Part shown: positions 19,916-25,562 of the stretch, piece by piece
Layout of the letters: every line of letters starts with the position of its first letter
Numbering within the stretch: the stretch's first letter is position 1
Source: Chloromonas sp. AAM2
Taxonomy: Eukaryota > Chlorophyta > Chlorophyceae > Chlamydomonadales > Chlamydomonadaceae
Length of the DNA: 25,680 nucleotides
Direction: 5' to 3'
Assembly (NCBI GenBank): GCA_004335635.1
Contig: QAXH01006172.1
Location: forward strand, 1 to 25,680
Program-made: the position numbers and the translations under genes
Notes under the pieces: generated by a model
What the model was told of the DNA's origin: nothing
Database searches by the model: none
What the model saw: only the letters and a program-made list of their open reading frames with translations

Positions 19916-22900
19916 AAAAAAAAAGTGATACATACAGAAACATTTTATGTACATATATATCTATATAAATGAACTTGATTCAGTGCCTGCTTGACAAGTT
20001 GGCACGAACATGAACACAAAGCAGTGAGAAATGAAAGCATGTTGCAAGTATATCACAAGCTGATCAACTGTCATCTATCGCCATCATGGGATGGGCAACC
20101 CAGCAGCAGATGCCCTGATGCAGCGCTCACCTGCGCCTCTGATGCACGGATGTGTTGGCGAGGGCGAGTGTTGCTGCCACCTGCTCCGGCTTGGCCGCGG
20201 CCAGGGCGGAGCGAATGAGCATCAAGGAGCCGTCCGGAAGCTGAACCAGCGGCCCAGGCGCCTGCATGGGGACGGGGCCATGTTTTGATAATTGTCAACC
20301 GAATTATCAACGACTTGATGTCTTTGAACGTGGAGGGCCTGAACGTATATAAATGAGGCACCAGGCGCCTGCATGTGCACCCCTCGAATGTCCGGCATGA
20401 AACAGGTAGCCTAGAACCTGGCATGTCTGAAAACCCCGTCTGTAACTTGGACTGTGAAGTATTGTTAGGTTTCAGGGCTCAGATTCTGGTCAGGCCGAAT
20501 ACAGATGGTCTGTATCAAAATGCACGACCGCCTTGTTGATGGAATTGACTGTCCTAAGGACGCTCCTATGAGGGTGTAAAGGTGGTCCCAACCGCCGCTT
20601 GAATGTCAGAGTATCGGGCAGTAACTGCTGAACACCTGTGGCACAATCAGGCGTCACAGCCCCTCGCCACAACCATCAGCAAACGAGCCCACCTTGACTT
20701 GCAGCAGCTTGACGATAATAGCCTCGCGATCCTTGGCATCCGCAGACTTCATCTCTGGGTTGGGCAGCCAGCTGGCCTGCTCCTGCACAATGCGATCAAC
20801 TATCTTGTCCCGCAAACCGTCTGGCGGCCCCTCCGTTGCCGCCGCTGCCCCCGCTGATGTCTCGGCCGGCCTGGCAATGTCCTGCACAGCGGGGGCAGCA
20901 GGCGGGGCGGCGCTAAGCGGGACGGGACGGGTGGAGGGGAGAGCAGAGCCAGGCCGTGAACCGGGAGCAGCGGCAGTGGCGGCCGGCTGGCGTAGACGAT
21001 TGGCGAACGTGGACGAACCAGCCCCTGTTGCTACCGCGTTGGGCGCTGTGTTTGACGGCTGTTGTGCAGGATTTAATCTAGGATTCGAGTTCCTCATAGC
21101 GCCTTGCTGTGTGTTTGGCTGGCGAGTGTTCTGTGTAGCCGCCGTAGCTGTGCTGGCTGCTGGGCTCGCTGGCAGCCGTGTTTGAGCCGCTGTAGCCGCT
21201 GCACTAGGCTGGCGTAATTTTCCTGCTGCTGTTACCGCTGCAGCTGATTGAGCTGCGGTAGCTGGCTGGTGTGGGCTGCCCGTCGTTGCAGATGCTGCTG
21301 CTGACGGAGGCCGTGATGATGGCGCAGCAGGCATACCAGGCTTCACCACGGATGCATTCGCCGCTGCCAACGCAGAAACGAAGCTGGCAGCACCGGCATT
21401 GAGGCCCCGGCTTTGCCCACGCACACCAGTATGCCCAGACCCAGCTGCTGCCTGCCCTTGCAACCCCGTGTTGACACTAGGGGCTGTCCGTGCTGCTGCG
21501 GCTTGCACCTGCTCACCACCTTTAACCTCCACCCACGGCGATGCTCTAGGGTTTCCAGTCACAACCGCAGACCCGGCAGACACGTGGTCAGCCGTCTGTT
21601 CCTGGCCTGCCTTTGCCCTGTTTGCAGCATGCACTGTGCCTGTACCTGGCGCAGCGTCGAGAGGCTGCGTACTCGATACATTGGGCTGTGCTGTGCTGTT
21701 GGCACCTACCATTGGAGTGGCCGAGGGAGCCGAGGCGAGTTGCTGGTTGCCTGCATGGCCTTGGGAGGCAAGCTCAGATGAAATTGTCTTGTAGGGTTCC
21801 CTGAGGGCGCTGGGGATGCTGGGAAGGGGAACCACCTGGCGGGCGGCTCGCTCGGCTAGGGATTCAAGAACCTGCAACGAAGGAACAGAACATGCTTGCA
21901 GTTATCGAACCGATATCTAGTCGCATCAGAAATCGACGTCAGCAGTGACGGTATGCATACCATGCGAAACCATGGTGCAGAGGCACAAAGAAGCAACAGA
22001 AACGAACACGCACAATTGATGCGACGTTCAGACAATGGCGCACAAGCCACAACAGATGACAATGGTGCGCCGGGCTGCAAATTGGAGAACCATGGTGCTT
22101 GGCCTTCAGAAACCGATAAAGCAACAAGCAACAGAAAGGAATACCATGAATGCTGATGGTTCACAGTGCTTCCTAAACAGGACCTAGACCTAGTCAGATC
22201 AGTAGTCAGATCAATAGTCAGATGCCAGTATCATGAATACGGTGAACAGTCTTTGGCCAGTAAGAGAATGAATGCCTTCTGTATTAGCACAGGTTCCCTC
22301 ATGATATAGCATCGCCCTCAGCTCAGCCTCTCCCTCTCCCGGTCTCTCCCTCTCAATCTTTTCAAGCCAGTAACTGTCTCTGTCTGTCACGCCCTTTTAT
22401 TCTTTGCCTCCTCCTTCCACTCCCTGTCTCTCCCTCTCACTATTATCAACCCATTAACTGCAGTCCAACCCCTTCAGTCCTTCGCTGTATGTTCTGGCTC
22501 TGCGCCACCACAAAGCTCCATCCCCTTGATTTCCTCCTGTTCGTCCTCTGTTCCCAGTGCTTTGAAGCCAACATTCATTTACAGCGTGCATCCCACCTCC
22601 TTCAGCGCCTCGCTGTATTCCTGCCCCTGCGCCACCACAAAGCCCTCGAGCCTCGAGCCCTGCCACTGGTCATGGGGGTAGGTGCCGGACACATGGAGGC
22701 AGCCAGAGGAGGAGCCGTCCTGCAATGAATCCAAGGCATGACCAGTTTGTGAACATTCAACTCGGCCTGTGGCTACTATCTCATTTGCCAGCACAATCCT
22801 TTGTGCATGCATGTGACATGACAGTGACCTGCATGCGGTTCATGCAATGTACGTTCAGGGACCCAGGGGAACACCCGTCCTGGAAGGGAAACCACGATAC

Positions 22901-25353
22901 GATTCACCACCAGTGAACGTGCACATGAGCGCATAGGACTGGCCTGCGCAAGCCTCTGTGCATGCAGATGAACCAGTGTGAGCAGTGTGAGCAGTGTGAC
23001 CAGTGTGACCAGTGAGGCCAGTGTGACCAGTGTGACCAGTGTGACCAGTGTGACCAGTGCGACCAGTGTGAGCAGTGTGAGCAGTGTGAGCAGTGCGACC
23101 AGTGCGACCAGTGAGACCAGTGCGACCAGTGCGACCAGTGTGAGCAGTGTGAGCAGTGTGACCAGTGCGACCAGTGTGAGCAGTGTGACCAGTGTGACCA
23201 GTGTGAGCAGTGTGAGGAGTGCGACCAGTGCGACCAGTGCGACCAGTGCGACCAGTGCGACCAGTGTGACCAGTGTGACCAGTGCGACCAGTGCGACCAG
23301 TGTGAGCAGTGTGAGCAGTGTGAGCAGTGCGACCAGTGCGACCAGTGCGACCAGTGCGACCAGTGCGACCAGTGCGACCAGTGTGACCAGTGTGACCAGT
23401 GTGACCAGTGAGGCCAGTGTGAGCAGTGTGAGCAGCGTGAGCAGTGAGGCCGGTGTGACCAGTGTGACCAGTGTGACCAGTGTGACCAGTGCGACCAGTG
23501 TGACCAGTGTGAGCAGTGCGACCAGTGAGACCAGTGTGACAGTGCGACCAGTGCGACCAGTGTGAGCAGCAATGAGAATGCAACTACTGTATCGATGCGG
23601 AGGTTCACAACCAGACATGCTTGGCTAGTGGGGCGGGAAGACTCGCCCTGTGATGAGGATCAGTGCACACAGCGAGCTGGTCTGCACAAGCCGTTTACAC
23701 AAGCGTGTGCCAGTCATGAAGTATCAGTGCTTGTGTTCCACGCAAGTGCCTCCGGCGTACTGCCAAGCAGAATGCAACACCCGTGTGTAGATGCTTGAAT
23801 CAGCCTCATTATTAGCTGTGCATGTGTTTTTGTGGTGATAGGATGGTGATGTTGGCTGCTGCTGAGCGCCTAGCTGGTTGGTCCTGCGGTACCGTGGGTT
23901 GAACCATGAGAAGCTGTGTAATGAATTATTAGCTGGTGATACTGATGAAGCCACACATGCAACGCATGCATAGGCACGGAGCTGTCAAACAAAACCACAA
24001 CAGGCATACGCCGGCACAGCAAGTCTGCACACAAATCCAGGCCAGACTGCACCTTGACGAGTTGGTTGAGTCTGTTGAGCGCTATGCCTGTGATGCCCCC
24101 GGTGAGCGAGAGGTCGTCCAGTAGGGTGCGAGCGGATGCGGCCCACTGCTGGCCCTGGAACAGCCAGGTGTCGTTGACAGGCAGACCCTGAAAGCAGGAA
24201 CCAGTCAAGTGTGCCACGTAAAGGTGGTTGTTGTTGCGTGACGTGCTGACAGGAAAACAAGCCAAGGCGGTTTATACAGAAAGGACAGCAGATGAGCAGA
24301 ATTCTTCTTAGGAAACAAGGTCTCAAATAACTTTTCACAGAACAGGTCACAACAAGGCGAACAAAGCAGGATCCACAGGCCGATGGACGACAGTGGGTGC
24401 TGAATCATAACAAAGCATACCACGTGCTCCCCTGAATCATAACAAAGCATACAAGGTGCTCCCCTTGTTTACTCATGCACATACCTTGTGCAACTGTTTA
24501 ATGCATGTTATGCACCTGGAACACAAAAAACATCCGTTTCTAACCGTAACTATTTGCACATACCTGCTCCAAGCAGAAGCTCAGGAAGTCCTGCCACGGC
24601 AGAAATGTGGGTCTGCCCGCCCCCTGGTCCTGAATGTGCGCTGCTGTGGCCACTAGGTACTCCGCAGCAGGCAGCTGACCGTGATGGCCGTGGCAGCCTG
24701 GGAACACAAGATTTCAAAAGACAAAAAAGTTGTAAGGAATGTATGGAAAGGTAACACTAGGTACTCCGCAGCAGGCAGCTGACCGTGATGGCTGTAACAA
24801 CAACCTGCGACACGTGAAGCAACCTTTATCAACAAAGGTGTGAAAATTGCCAGGAGGTACTTTGCAGCAGTCAACTGCCTGTGATGGTCATGACAGCCTG
24901 AGGGCAAGAATGTGAGCAGTCAACAATCATTCACCGAGGCCATCTGGTGCAATGTGGCCGCATGGCAAGAAGCGTTGCATGGCAGTCGGTATCGACATGG
25001 TGACGTGAGCTGTCTACCATGTCAGTCAGCAAGCGTGCACCTCTTGCCTTGAGACACGCCACGAGGCATGACATGCGACACCCATGATGCATGGCCCGCC
25101 GCTTACCCGCCACCATCTCAAAGCTGACTGCCATGCAACGCTTCTTGCCATGCGGCACCTCCTGCCTTGAGACACGCCACGAGGCATGGCATGTGACACC
25201 CATGATGCATGGCCCACCGCTTACCCGTCACCATCTCAAAGCTGACTGCCATGCGCCGCTCCCGCAGCAGTTGCATGAACTGGGCCAGTCGCGCCTCCCC
25301 ATGCGCCACGCCATGCAGCCGGTCAAAGTGAGCGCGTAACAGCAGTGCAGCAC
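9521..25353 (-). CDS. RNL: Plant-type trifunctional tRNA ligase (RNL/TRL1), 5'-truncated, about 26 exons
   Basis: This gene encodes the enzyme that joins tRNA halves after intron removal: a 2',3'-cyclic phosphodiesterase, a 5'-OH polynucleotide kinase and an ATP-dependent RNA ligase in one chain. Joined exons give about 1,475 residues that follow the order of Arabidopsis RNL as I recall it. They include ligase motif III-like FEMVT (38-42), motif IV-like LEGFVVA (156-162), FVIRNG (744-749, FLIRNG in Arabidopsis), P-loop IPGVGKT (1027-1033), DKN (1093-1095), and the two 2H motifs HVTLWH (1349-1354) and HITLAI (1430-1435). The stop is TGA at 9521-9523. The N-terminus with the adenylated lysine lies beyond the window. 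Arabidopsis RNL has about 1,100 residues; the extra length is mostly the low-complexity exon at 20693-21871. Exons: 25225-25353, 24564-24697, 24053-24187, 22597-22719, 20693-21871, 20131-20261, 19715-19841, 19099-19209, 18626-18764, 17919-18052, 16971-17129, 16758-16829, 16416-16580, 16161-16269, 15747-15986, 15075-15332, 14513-14668, 13402-13553, 12226-12372, 11543-11688, 11163-11244, 10521-10637, 10233-10283, 10056-10106, 9521-9703. Identification is firm; single splice sites are inferred. Confidence 0.9.
9826..9862 (+). mobile_element. SINE tail fragment
   Basis: TTGCTCAGGGTAGGTTACGG followed by a diverged GGTGCACATGCC; only the first part of the tail is kept. Confidence 0.45.
10056..10106 (-). 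CDS. RNL: RNL exon V: CPDase, 17-codon exon
   Basis: 51 nt in phase 0, acceptor GTTCAG, donor GTGAGA. VVSVDHQPGMATA aligns with VGSVDGETVVSKN just before the second HxT motif. Confidence 0.75.
10233..10283 (-). CDS. RNL: RNL exon U: CPDase, 17-codon exon
   Basis: 51 nt in phase 0, acceptor TTAAAG, donor GTGACC. KLTYTLLVAGKALK fits ELTELIYNDKMAAL of the plant enzyme. Both splice sites are moderate and the exon is tiny, so it rests mainly on the alignment. Confidence 0.65.
10521..10637 (-). CDS. RNL: RNL exon T: CPDase first HxT motif
   Basis: 117 nt, 39 codons in phase 0, acceptor CTGCAG, donor GTGCGT. FHVTLWHG carries the first H-x-T of the 2H phosphoesterase family, aligned to SHVTLAHK of plant RNL. 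Confidence 0.9.
10854..10878. repeat. (CAG)n microsatellite
   Basis: Eight perfect CAG units in the intron between RNL exons S and T. Confidence 0.97.
10947..11016 (+). mobile_element. SINE tail copy
   Basis: Contains TCAGGGTAGGCCAGGGCAGT, CCCATCCCGTTCCGTGTCC and GGCTTCCCTGGTGTAAGTA, in the intron between RNL exons S and T. No tRNA-like head is seen upstream. Confidence 0.7.
11163..11244 (-). CDS. RNL: RNL exon S: start of CPDase domain
   Basis: 82 nt, acceptor ACACAG, donor GTGAGA. YIAASGQDDGALRALVNQLL resembles the first strand and helix of the 2H phosphodiesterase fold (SIVFAAINLPATQVHSLLEK in the plant enzyme). Confidence 0.8.
11543..11688 (-). CDS. RNL: RNL exon R: connector
   Basis: 146 nt, acceptor TTTCACAG, donor GTAAAT. 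It begins VPVEEAKASLGQAL, compatible with VPFESMVHQVREEL, followed by an Ala-rich helix, and ends in phase 2. Confidence 0.85.
12226..12372 (-). CDS. RNL: RNL exon Q: kinase/CPDase connector
   Basis: 147 nt, 49 codons in phase 0, acceptor CTGGCAG, donor GTACGA. It encodes a helical segment (VPIQLLRLIAEGLATF, then WEREVRHQLMQ) that fits PDPVKSVLEEGIDLF and WTKWEKQLRDT. Both edges are duplicated in the adjoining introns. Confidence 0.88.
12583..12941. repeat. 14-bp satellite interrupted by an assembly gap
   Basis: TGTGATCCAGGGTG is repeated on both sides of 207 N (12654-12860), so the array length is unknown. It is in the intron between RNL exons P and Q. Confidence 0.97.
12654..12860. other. 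Assembly gap (207 N)
   Basis: Run of N inside the 14-bp satellite; probably a collapsed or unresolved repeat. Confidence 1.
13040..13236 (+). mobile_element. tRNA-derived SINE, near full length
   Basis: The head resembles a tRNA: an A-box-like CAGCTCAGCTGGTAGGG near 13052 and a B-box-like GGTACGAACCC near 13090. Two perfect hairpins follow (stems 13109-13118/13130-13139 and 13143-13151/13156-13164). The tail TCAGGGTAGGTCAGGGCAGT to GGCTTCCCTGATGTG recurs elsewhere in the window without the head, as expected of 5'-truncated SINE copies. It sits in the intron between RNL exons P and Q. Confidence 0.75.
13402..13553 (-). CDS. RNL: RNL exon P: kinase domain
   Basis: 152 nt, acceptor GCGCAG, donor GTGTGA. 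RVLMLFSLFYKNLSRGDL aligns with YVLLMFYHLYEGKNRNEF, and VVADMPVISL with SLIKMPLLKS of the plant kinase domain. Inverted SINE tails flank the exon in both introns. Confidence 0.9.
13853..13920 (-). mobile_element. SINE tail copy, inverted
   Basis: Inverted relative to the SINE at 13040-13236: ACACCAGGGAAGCCGTCAGA to CCTACCCTGAGCCAGAAA. Headless copy in the intron upstream of RNL exon P. Confidence 0.7.
14185..14227. repeat. 12-bp tandem repeat
   Basis: CATGATAGGAGC repeated about three and a half times, in the intron between RNL exons O and P. Confidence 0.95.
14513..14668 (-). CDS. RNL: RNL exon O: kinase domain
   Basis: 156 nt, acceptor GTGCAG, strong donor GTGAGT. PLELIALCMLRTLLRKNHEG aligns with SLDALAVFMFRVLQRVNHPG of plant RNL. 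The exon's 3' edge, including the donor, has a second copy 36 bp further into the intron. Confidence 0.9.
15075..15332 (-). CDS. RNL: RNL exon N: kinase domain, rest of P-loop and catalytic core
   Basis: 258 nt, acceptor CTGCAG, donor GTGGGC. It completes IPGVGKT (Walker A). VTLRVLNSDMLKK aligns with VHTLMGDLVKGKYW, which contains the plant kinase's aspartate. VVVGDKNLVPS aligns with IMLADKNAPNE and ATIADSG with VPIVADSEG. Confidence 0.92.
15747..15986 (-). CDS. RNL: RNL exon M2: kinase domain, first half of the P-loop
   Basis: 240 nt, acceptor TCGCAG, donor GTACGC. After a Gly/Ser/Thr linker it encodes AICCFISIP plus the first base of a glycine codon. This matches GLIVFFPGIPG, the start of the polynucleotide kinase domain of plant tRNA ligase. 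The ATP-binding loop is thus cut by a phase-1 intron and completed in the next exon. Confidence 0.88.
16161..16269 (-). CDS. RNL: RNL exon M1, linker to kinase domain
   Basis: 109 nt, with a good acceptor (pyrimidines then CTGCAG) and donor GTGAGG, ending in phase 1. It encodes GTVVYSPPGVTLNKDLP and about 20 more residues. Its phases fit exon M2; the segment is not conserved enough to align with the plant enzyme. Confidence 0.65.
16416..16580 (-). CDS. RNL: RNL exon M, linker to kinase domain, donor uncertain
   Basis: Acceptor GTGCAG precedes 16580. The start DTFQGVLLLLDEPSLSK fits the plant segment EDFLAIVDGDLDEEG. In-phase donors are weak (GTCACA at 16414-16415 or GTCTGT near 16384), so the end is approximate. 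A Gly/Lys patch (GGGKKNK) follows the conserved part. Confidence 0.6.
16629..16697. repeat. CTTC/CTTG tandem repeat
   Basis: About three copies of a 24-bp unit made of CTTCCTTGCTTG tetranucleotides, in the intron between RNL exons L and M. On the gene strand it is a purine-rich GAAG/CAAG run. Confidence 0.95.
16758..16829 (-). CDS. RNL: RNL exon L, short, acceptor uncertain
   Basis: Donor GTAAGC follows 16758. The frame-compatible acceptor is GGCAAG before 16829, which is weak. It encodes 24 residues including FKVALEIELDTSWWS, compatible with the plant segment HILIGSAGNLVRTEDF when joined to exon M. Confidence 0.6.
16971..17129 (-). CDS. RNL: RNL exon K: ligase C-terminal helical part
   Basis: 159 nt, 53 codons in phase 0, acceptor GTGCAG, donor GTACGG. 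It encodes MFARAWAAWVAKHGG followed by YLDVAEPFVTHFL, aligning with MLDEWAAYIRRKCG and YLSEAEPFLEQY in the plant protein. The next intron has no stop in this frame. Confidence 0.88.
17133..17190. repeat. 13-14-bp tandem repeat
   Basis: CAGTCAGCATGCA and close variants, four to five copies, starting at the acceptor of RNL exon K. Confidence 0.85.
17372..17515. repeat. Degenerate tandem repeat of about 55 bp
   Basis: Three diverged units built around AAAACAACAAAACGA and AGGACAGG/AGAACAGG, in the intron between RNL exons J and K. Confidence 0.7.
17800..17846 (+). mobile_element. 3' fragment of second repeat family
   Basis: TGGGTTGAACAATGAGAAGC, then TATGTAATGATG and a GATGATGATG tail: only the 3' end of the family is present. 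Confidence 0.5.
17919..18052 (-). CDS. RNL: RNL exon J: end of ligase catalytic core
   Basis: 134 nt, acceptor CTGTAG, donor GTGCGC. MTFVIRNGLSSL aligns with RTFLIRNGLSIL of Arabidopsis RNL, one of the clearest matches in the gene. An acceptor further upstream at CTGCAG would put a TAG in frame, so the CTGTAG site is preferred. Confidence 0.88.
18190..18236. repeat. 15-bp tandem repeat, three copies
   Basis: CCCCCTTGACGATTG repeated three times in the intron between RNL exons I and J. Confidence 0.95.
18344..18506 (+). mobile_element. Second interspersed repeat family with (GAT)n tail
   Basis: Same body as 1460-1590, ending in a long (GAT)n run at about 18459-18506. It lies in the intron between RNL exons I and J. 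Confidence 0.65.
18626..18764 (-). CDS. RNL: RNL exon I: Ser/Gly/Met-rich linker, 3' end uncertain
   Basis: The acceptor TTTTGCAG is strong. Three in-phase donors are possible: GTACAG after 18626 (used here), GTAGCA after 18611 and GTGTAG further left. All end in phase 1, as exon J needs. The encoded 46 residues (APQASMDTSLSG onward) are low-complexity and look like a second small insertion. The place where the plant enzyme has the motif V lysines falls at the end of this exon, but no KxK is seen. Confidence 0.65.
19099..19209 (-). CDS. RNL: RNL exon H
   Basis: 111 nt, 37 codons in phase 0, acceptor CCGCAG, donor GTGAGT. It encodes RIILGAPELGTALRYKKKM, compatible with the segment KLVVHVHSDSGFRRYHKEM of the plant ligase domain. 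Confidence 0.8.
19715..19841 (-). CDS. RNL: RNL exon G, with tandem acceptor
   Basis: 127 nt with donor GTAGGT. The acceptor is a GCAGCAG tandem, so the exon may start at 19841 or 19838, adding or dropping one serine. It encodes about 42 residues with a Lys/Glu-rich patch (KKSGKEGKAEE). A (TA)n tract lies about 30 bp upstream of the acceptor, in the intron. Confidence 0.75.
19873..19911. repeat. (TA)n microsatellite
   Basis: About 19 TA units in the intron upstream of RNL exon G, some 30 bp from its acceptor. Confidence 0.97.
20131..20261 (-). CDS. RNL: RNL exon F
   Basis: 131 nt, acceptor ATGCAG, donor GTGAGC. It encodes 43 residues (APGPLVQLPDGS onward) and ends in phase 2. Alignment to the plant enzyme is weak here (region after the insertion), but phase and splice sites fit both neighbours. 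Confidence 0.75.
20693..21871 (-). CDS. RNL: RNL exon E: 393-codon exon with low-complexity insertion
   Basis: 1,179 nt in one open frame, with acceptor TTGCAG and donor GTGGGC, phase 0 at both ends. The first 35 residues (VLESLAERAARQ onward) and the last 48 (from EGPPDGLRDKIVDRIV) look ordered and continue the ligase-fold alignment. The roughly 310 residues between are rich in Ala, Ser, Pro, Thr and Gln with runs such as TAATQ and SAAAT, and are predicted disordered from composition. The plant enzyme has no comparable block, so this is a lineage-specific insertion at a surface loop of the ligase domain (inference). Every other modelled exon is under 260 nt. Confidence 0.88.
22597..22719 (-). 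CDS. RNL: RNL exon D: ligase motif IV
   Basis: 123 nt, 41 codons in phase 0, with acceptor TTGCAG and donor GTGGGA. It carries RLEGFVVA, matching the motif IV segment ILEGLVAR of plant tRNA ligase. Relative to the plant protein there is a short insertion around TYPHDQWQG. A degenerate copy of the exon's 3' end lies 128 bp downstream in the intron. Confidence 0.88.
22976..23575. repeat. Minisatellite, 9-bp unit, about 65 copies
   Basis: Tandem array of GTGTGACCA with GTGCGACCA, GTGTGAGCA and GTGAGGCCA variants over 600 bp, wholly inside the intron between RNL exons C and D. Because the unit is nine bases, it leaves long stop-free frames on both strands that are not genes. Confidence 0.97.
23878..23932 (+). 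mobile_element. 3' fragment of second repeat family
   Basis: TACCGTGGGTTGAACCATGA, then GAAGCTGTGTAATGAATTAT; the GAT tail is lost. In the intron between RNL exons C and D. Confidence 0.5.
24053..24187 (-). CDS. RNL: RNL exon C: ligase domain
   Basis: 135 nt, exactly 45 codons in phase 0, with acceptor TTTCAG and donor GTGCAG. It starts GLPVNDTWLFQG, which aligns with RLPTNHVWLFST of Arabidopsis RNL. The intron that follows holds the 600-bp minisatellite. Confidence 0.9.
24564..24697 (-). CDS. RNL: RNL exon B: ligase domain
   Basis: 134 nt with acceptor CCCAG and donor GTATGTG. The first two bases complete a glycine split with exon A. It encodes 44 residues; HGQLPAAEYLV aligns with HGQRPLDDYVV of Arabidopsis RNL and FLSFCLEQ with IISFCRKW. 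The exon's 5' half occurs twice more upstream in the intron, see findings. Confidence 0.9.
24651..24897. repeat. Three tandem copies of the exon B 5' edge
   Basis: The block with GGTACTCCGCAGCAGGCAGC and CTGACCGTGATGGC is at 24652-24697 (exon) and 24755-24800; a more diverged copy is at 24853-24897. Confidence 0.92.
25045..25258. repeat. 118-bp tandem duplication spanning the exon A donor
   Basis: 25045-25140 repeats 25163-25258 with few changes, including GCTTACCCGYCACCATCTCA, which on the minus strand is the end of exon A and its GTAAGC donor. Confidence 0.95.
25225..25353 (-). CDS. RNL: RNL exon A: ligase domain, motif III region
   Basis: First exon inside the window (129 nt). The acceptor TGCAG precedes 25353 and the donor GTAAGC follows 25225. 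It encodes 42 residues plus one base, ending in MAVSFEMVT, which aligns with CISMELVT of Arabidopsis RNL (nucleotidyltransferase motif III region). Upstream exons with the KxxG lysine are off the right edge. The 3' end and donor of this exon are repeated 118 bp further into the intron. Confidence 0.85.
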
Positions 25354-25562
25354 CTGCATGCATGAGCATTAGTCAGCATGGACAAAGAGCTTGCGTGTCG
25401 CGTGCACACATCAGCGCAAGGCAGCATGGACAGTGGATGTATAGCAGCACAGCACCTGCAAACACGAGCCCTAGGCAGCATGGATAGCGTGTGGGTAGGA
25501 ATGTGTAGCATAGAGCGTGTGAGTGAGAATGTGTTGCATGGAGAGCGTGTGAGTAGGAATGC

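Noticed and set aside
19726..19954. Small membrane protein with an Ile-Tyr repeat
   Set aside because: Translation of the (TA)n microsatellite.
20694..21794. Plus-strand open frames of 122-163 codons opposite exon E
   Set aside because: Mirror frames of a GC-rich coding exon; the minus strand has matching splice sites and phase.
22976..23575. CRISPR array
   Set aside because: Units are 9 bp and contiguous with no spacers, inside a eukaryotic intron.
22776..23618. Long open frames (195-280 codons) of Thr/Val/Leu, His/Thr/Gly or Ser/His/Trp repeats
   Set aside because: They are the 9-bp minisatellite read in different frames on both strands; no start, splice or domain support, and the RNL introns run through them.
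9521..25353. CCR4-NOT scaffold or other helical-repeat protein
   Set aside because: Considered from isolated helical exons. The ordered matches to plant tRNA ligase, from FEMVT and FVIRNG to IPGVGKT and the two HxT motifs, settle the identity.
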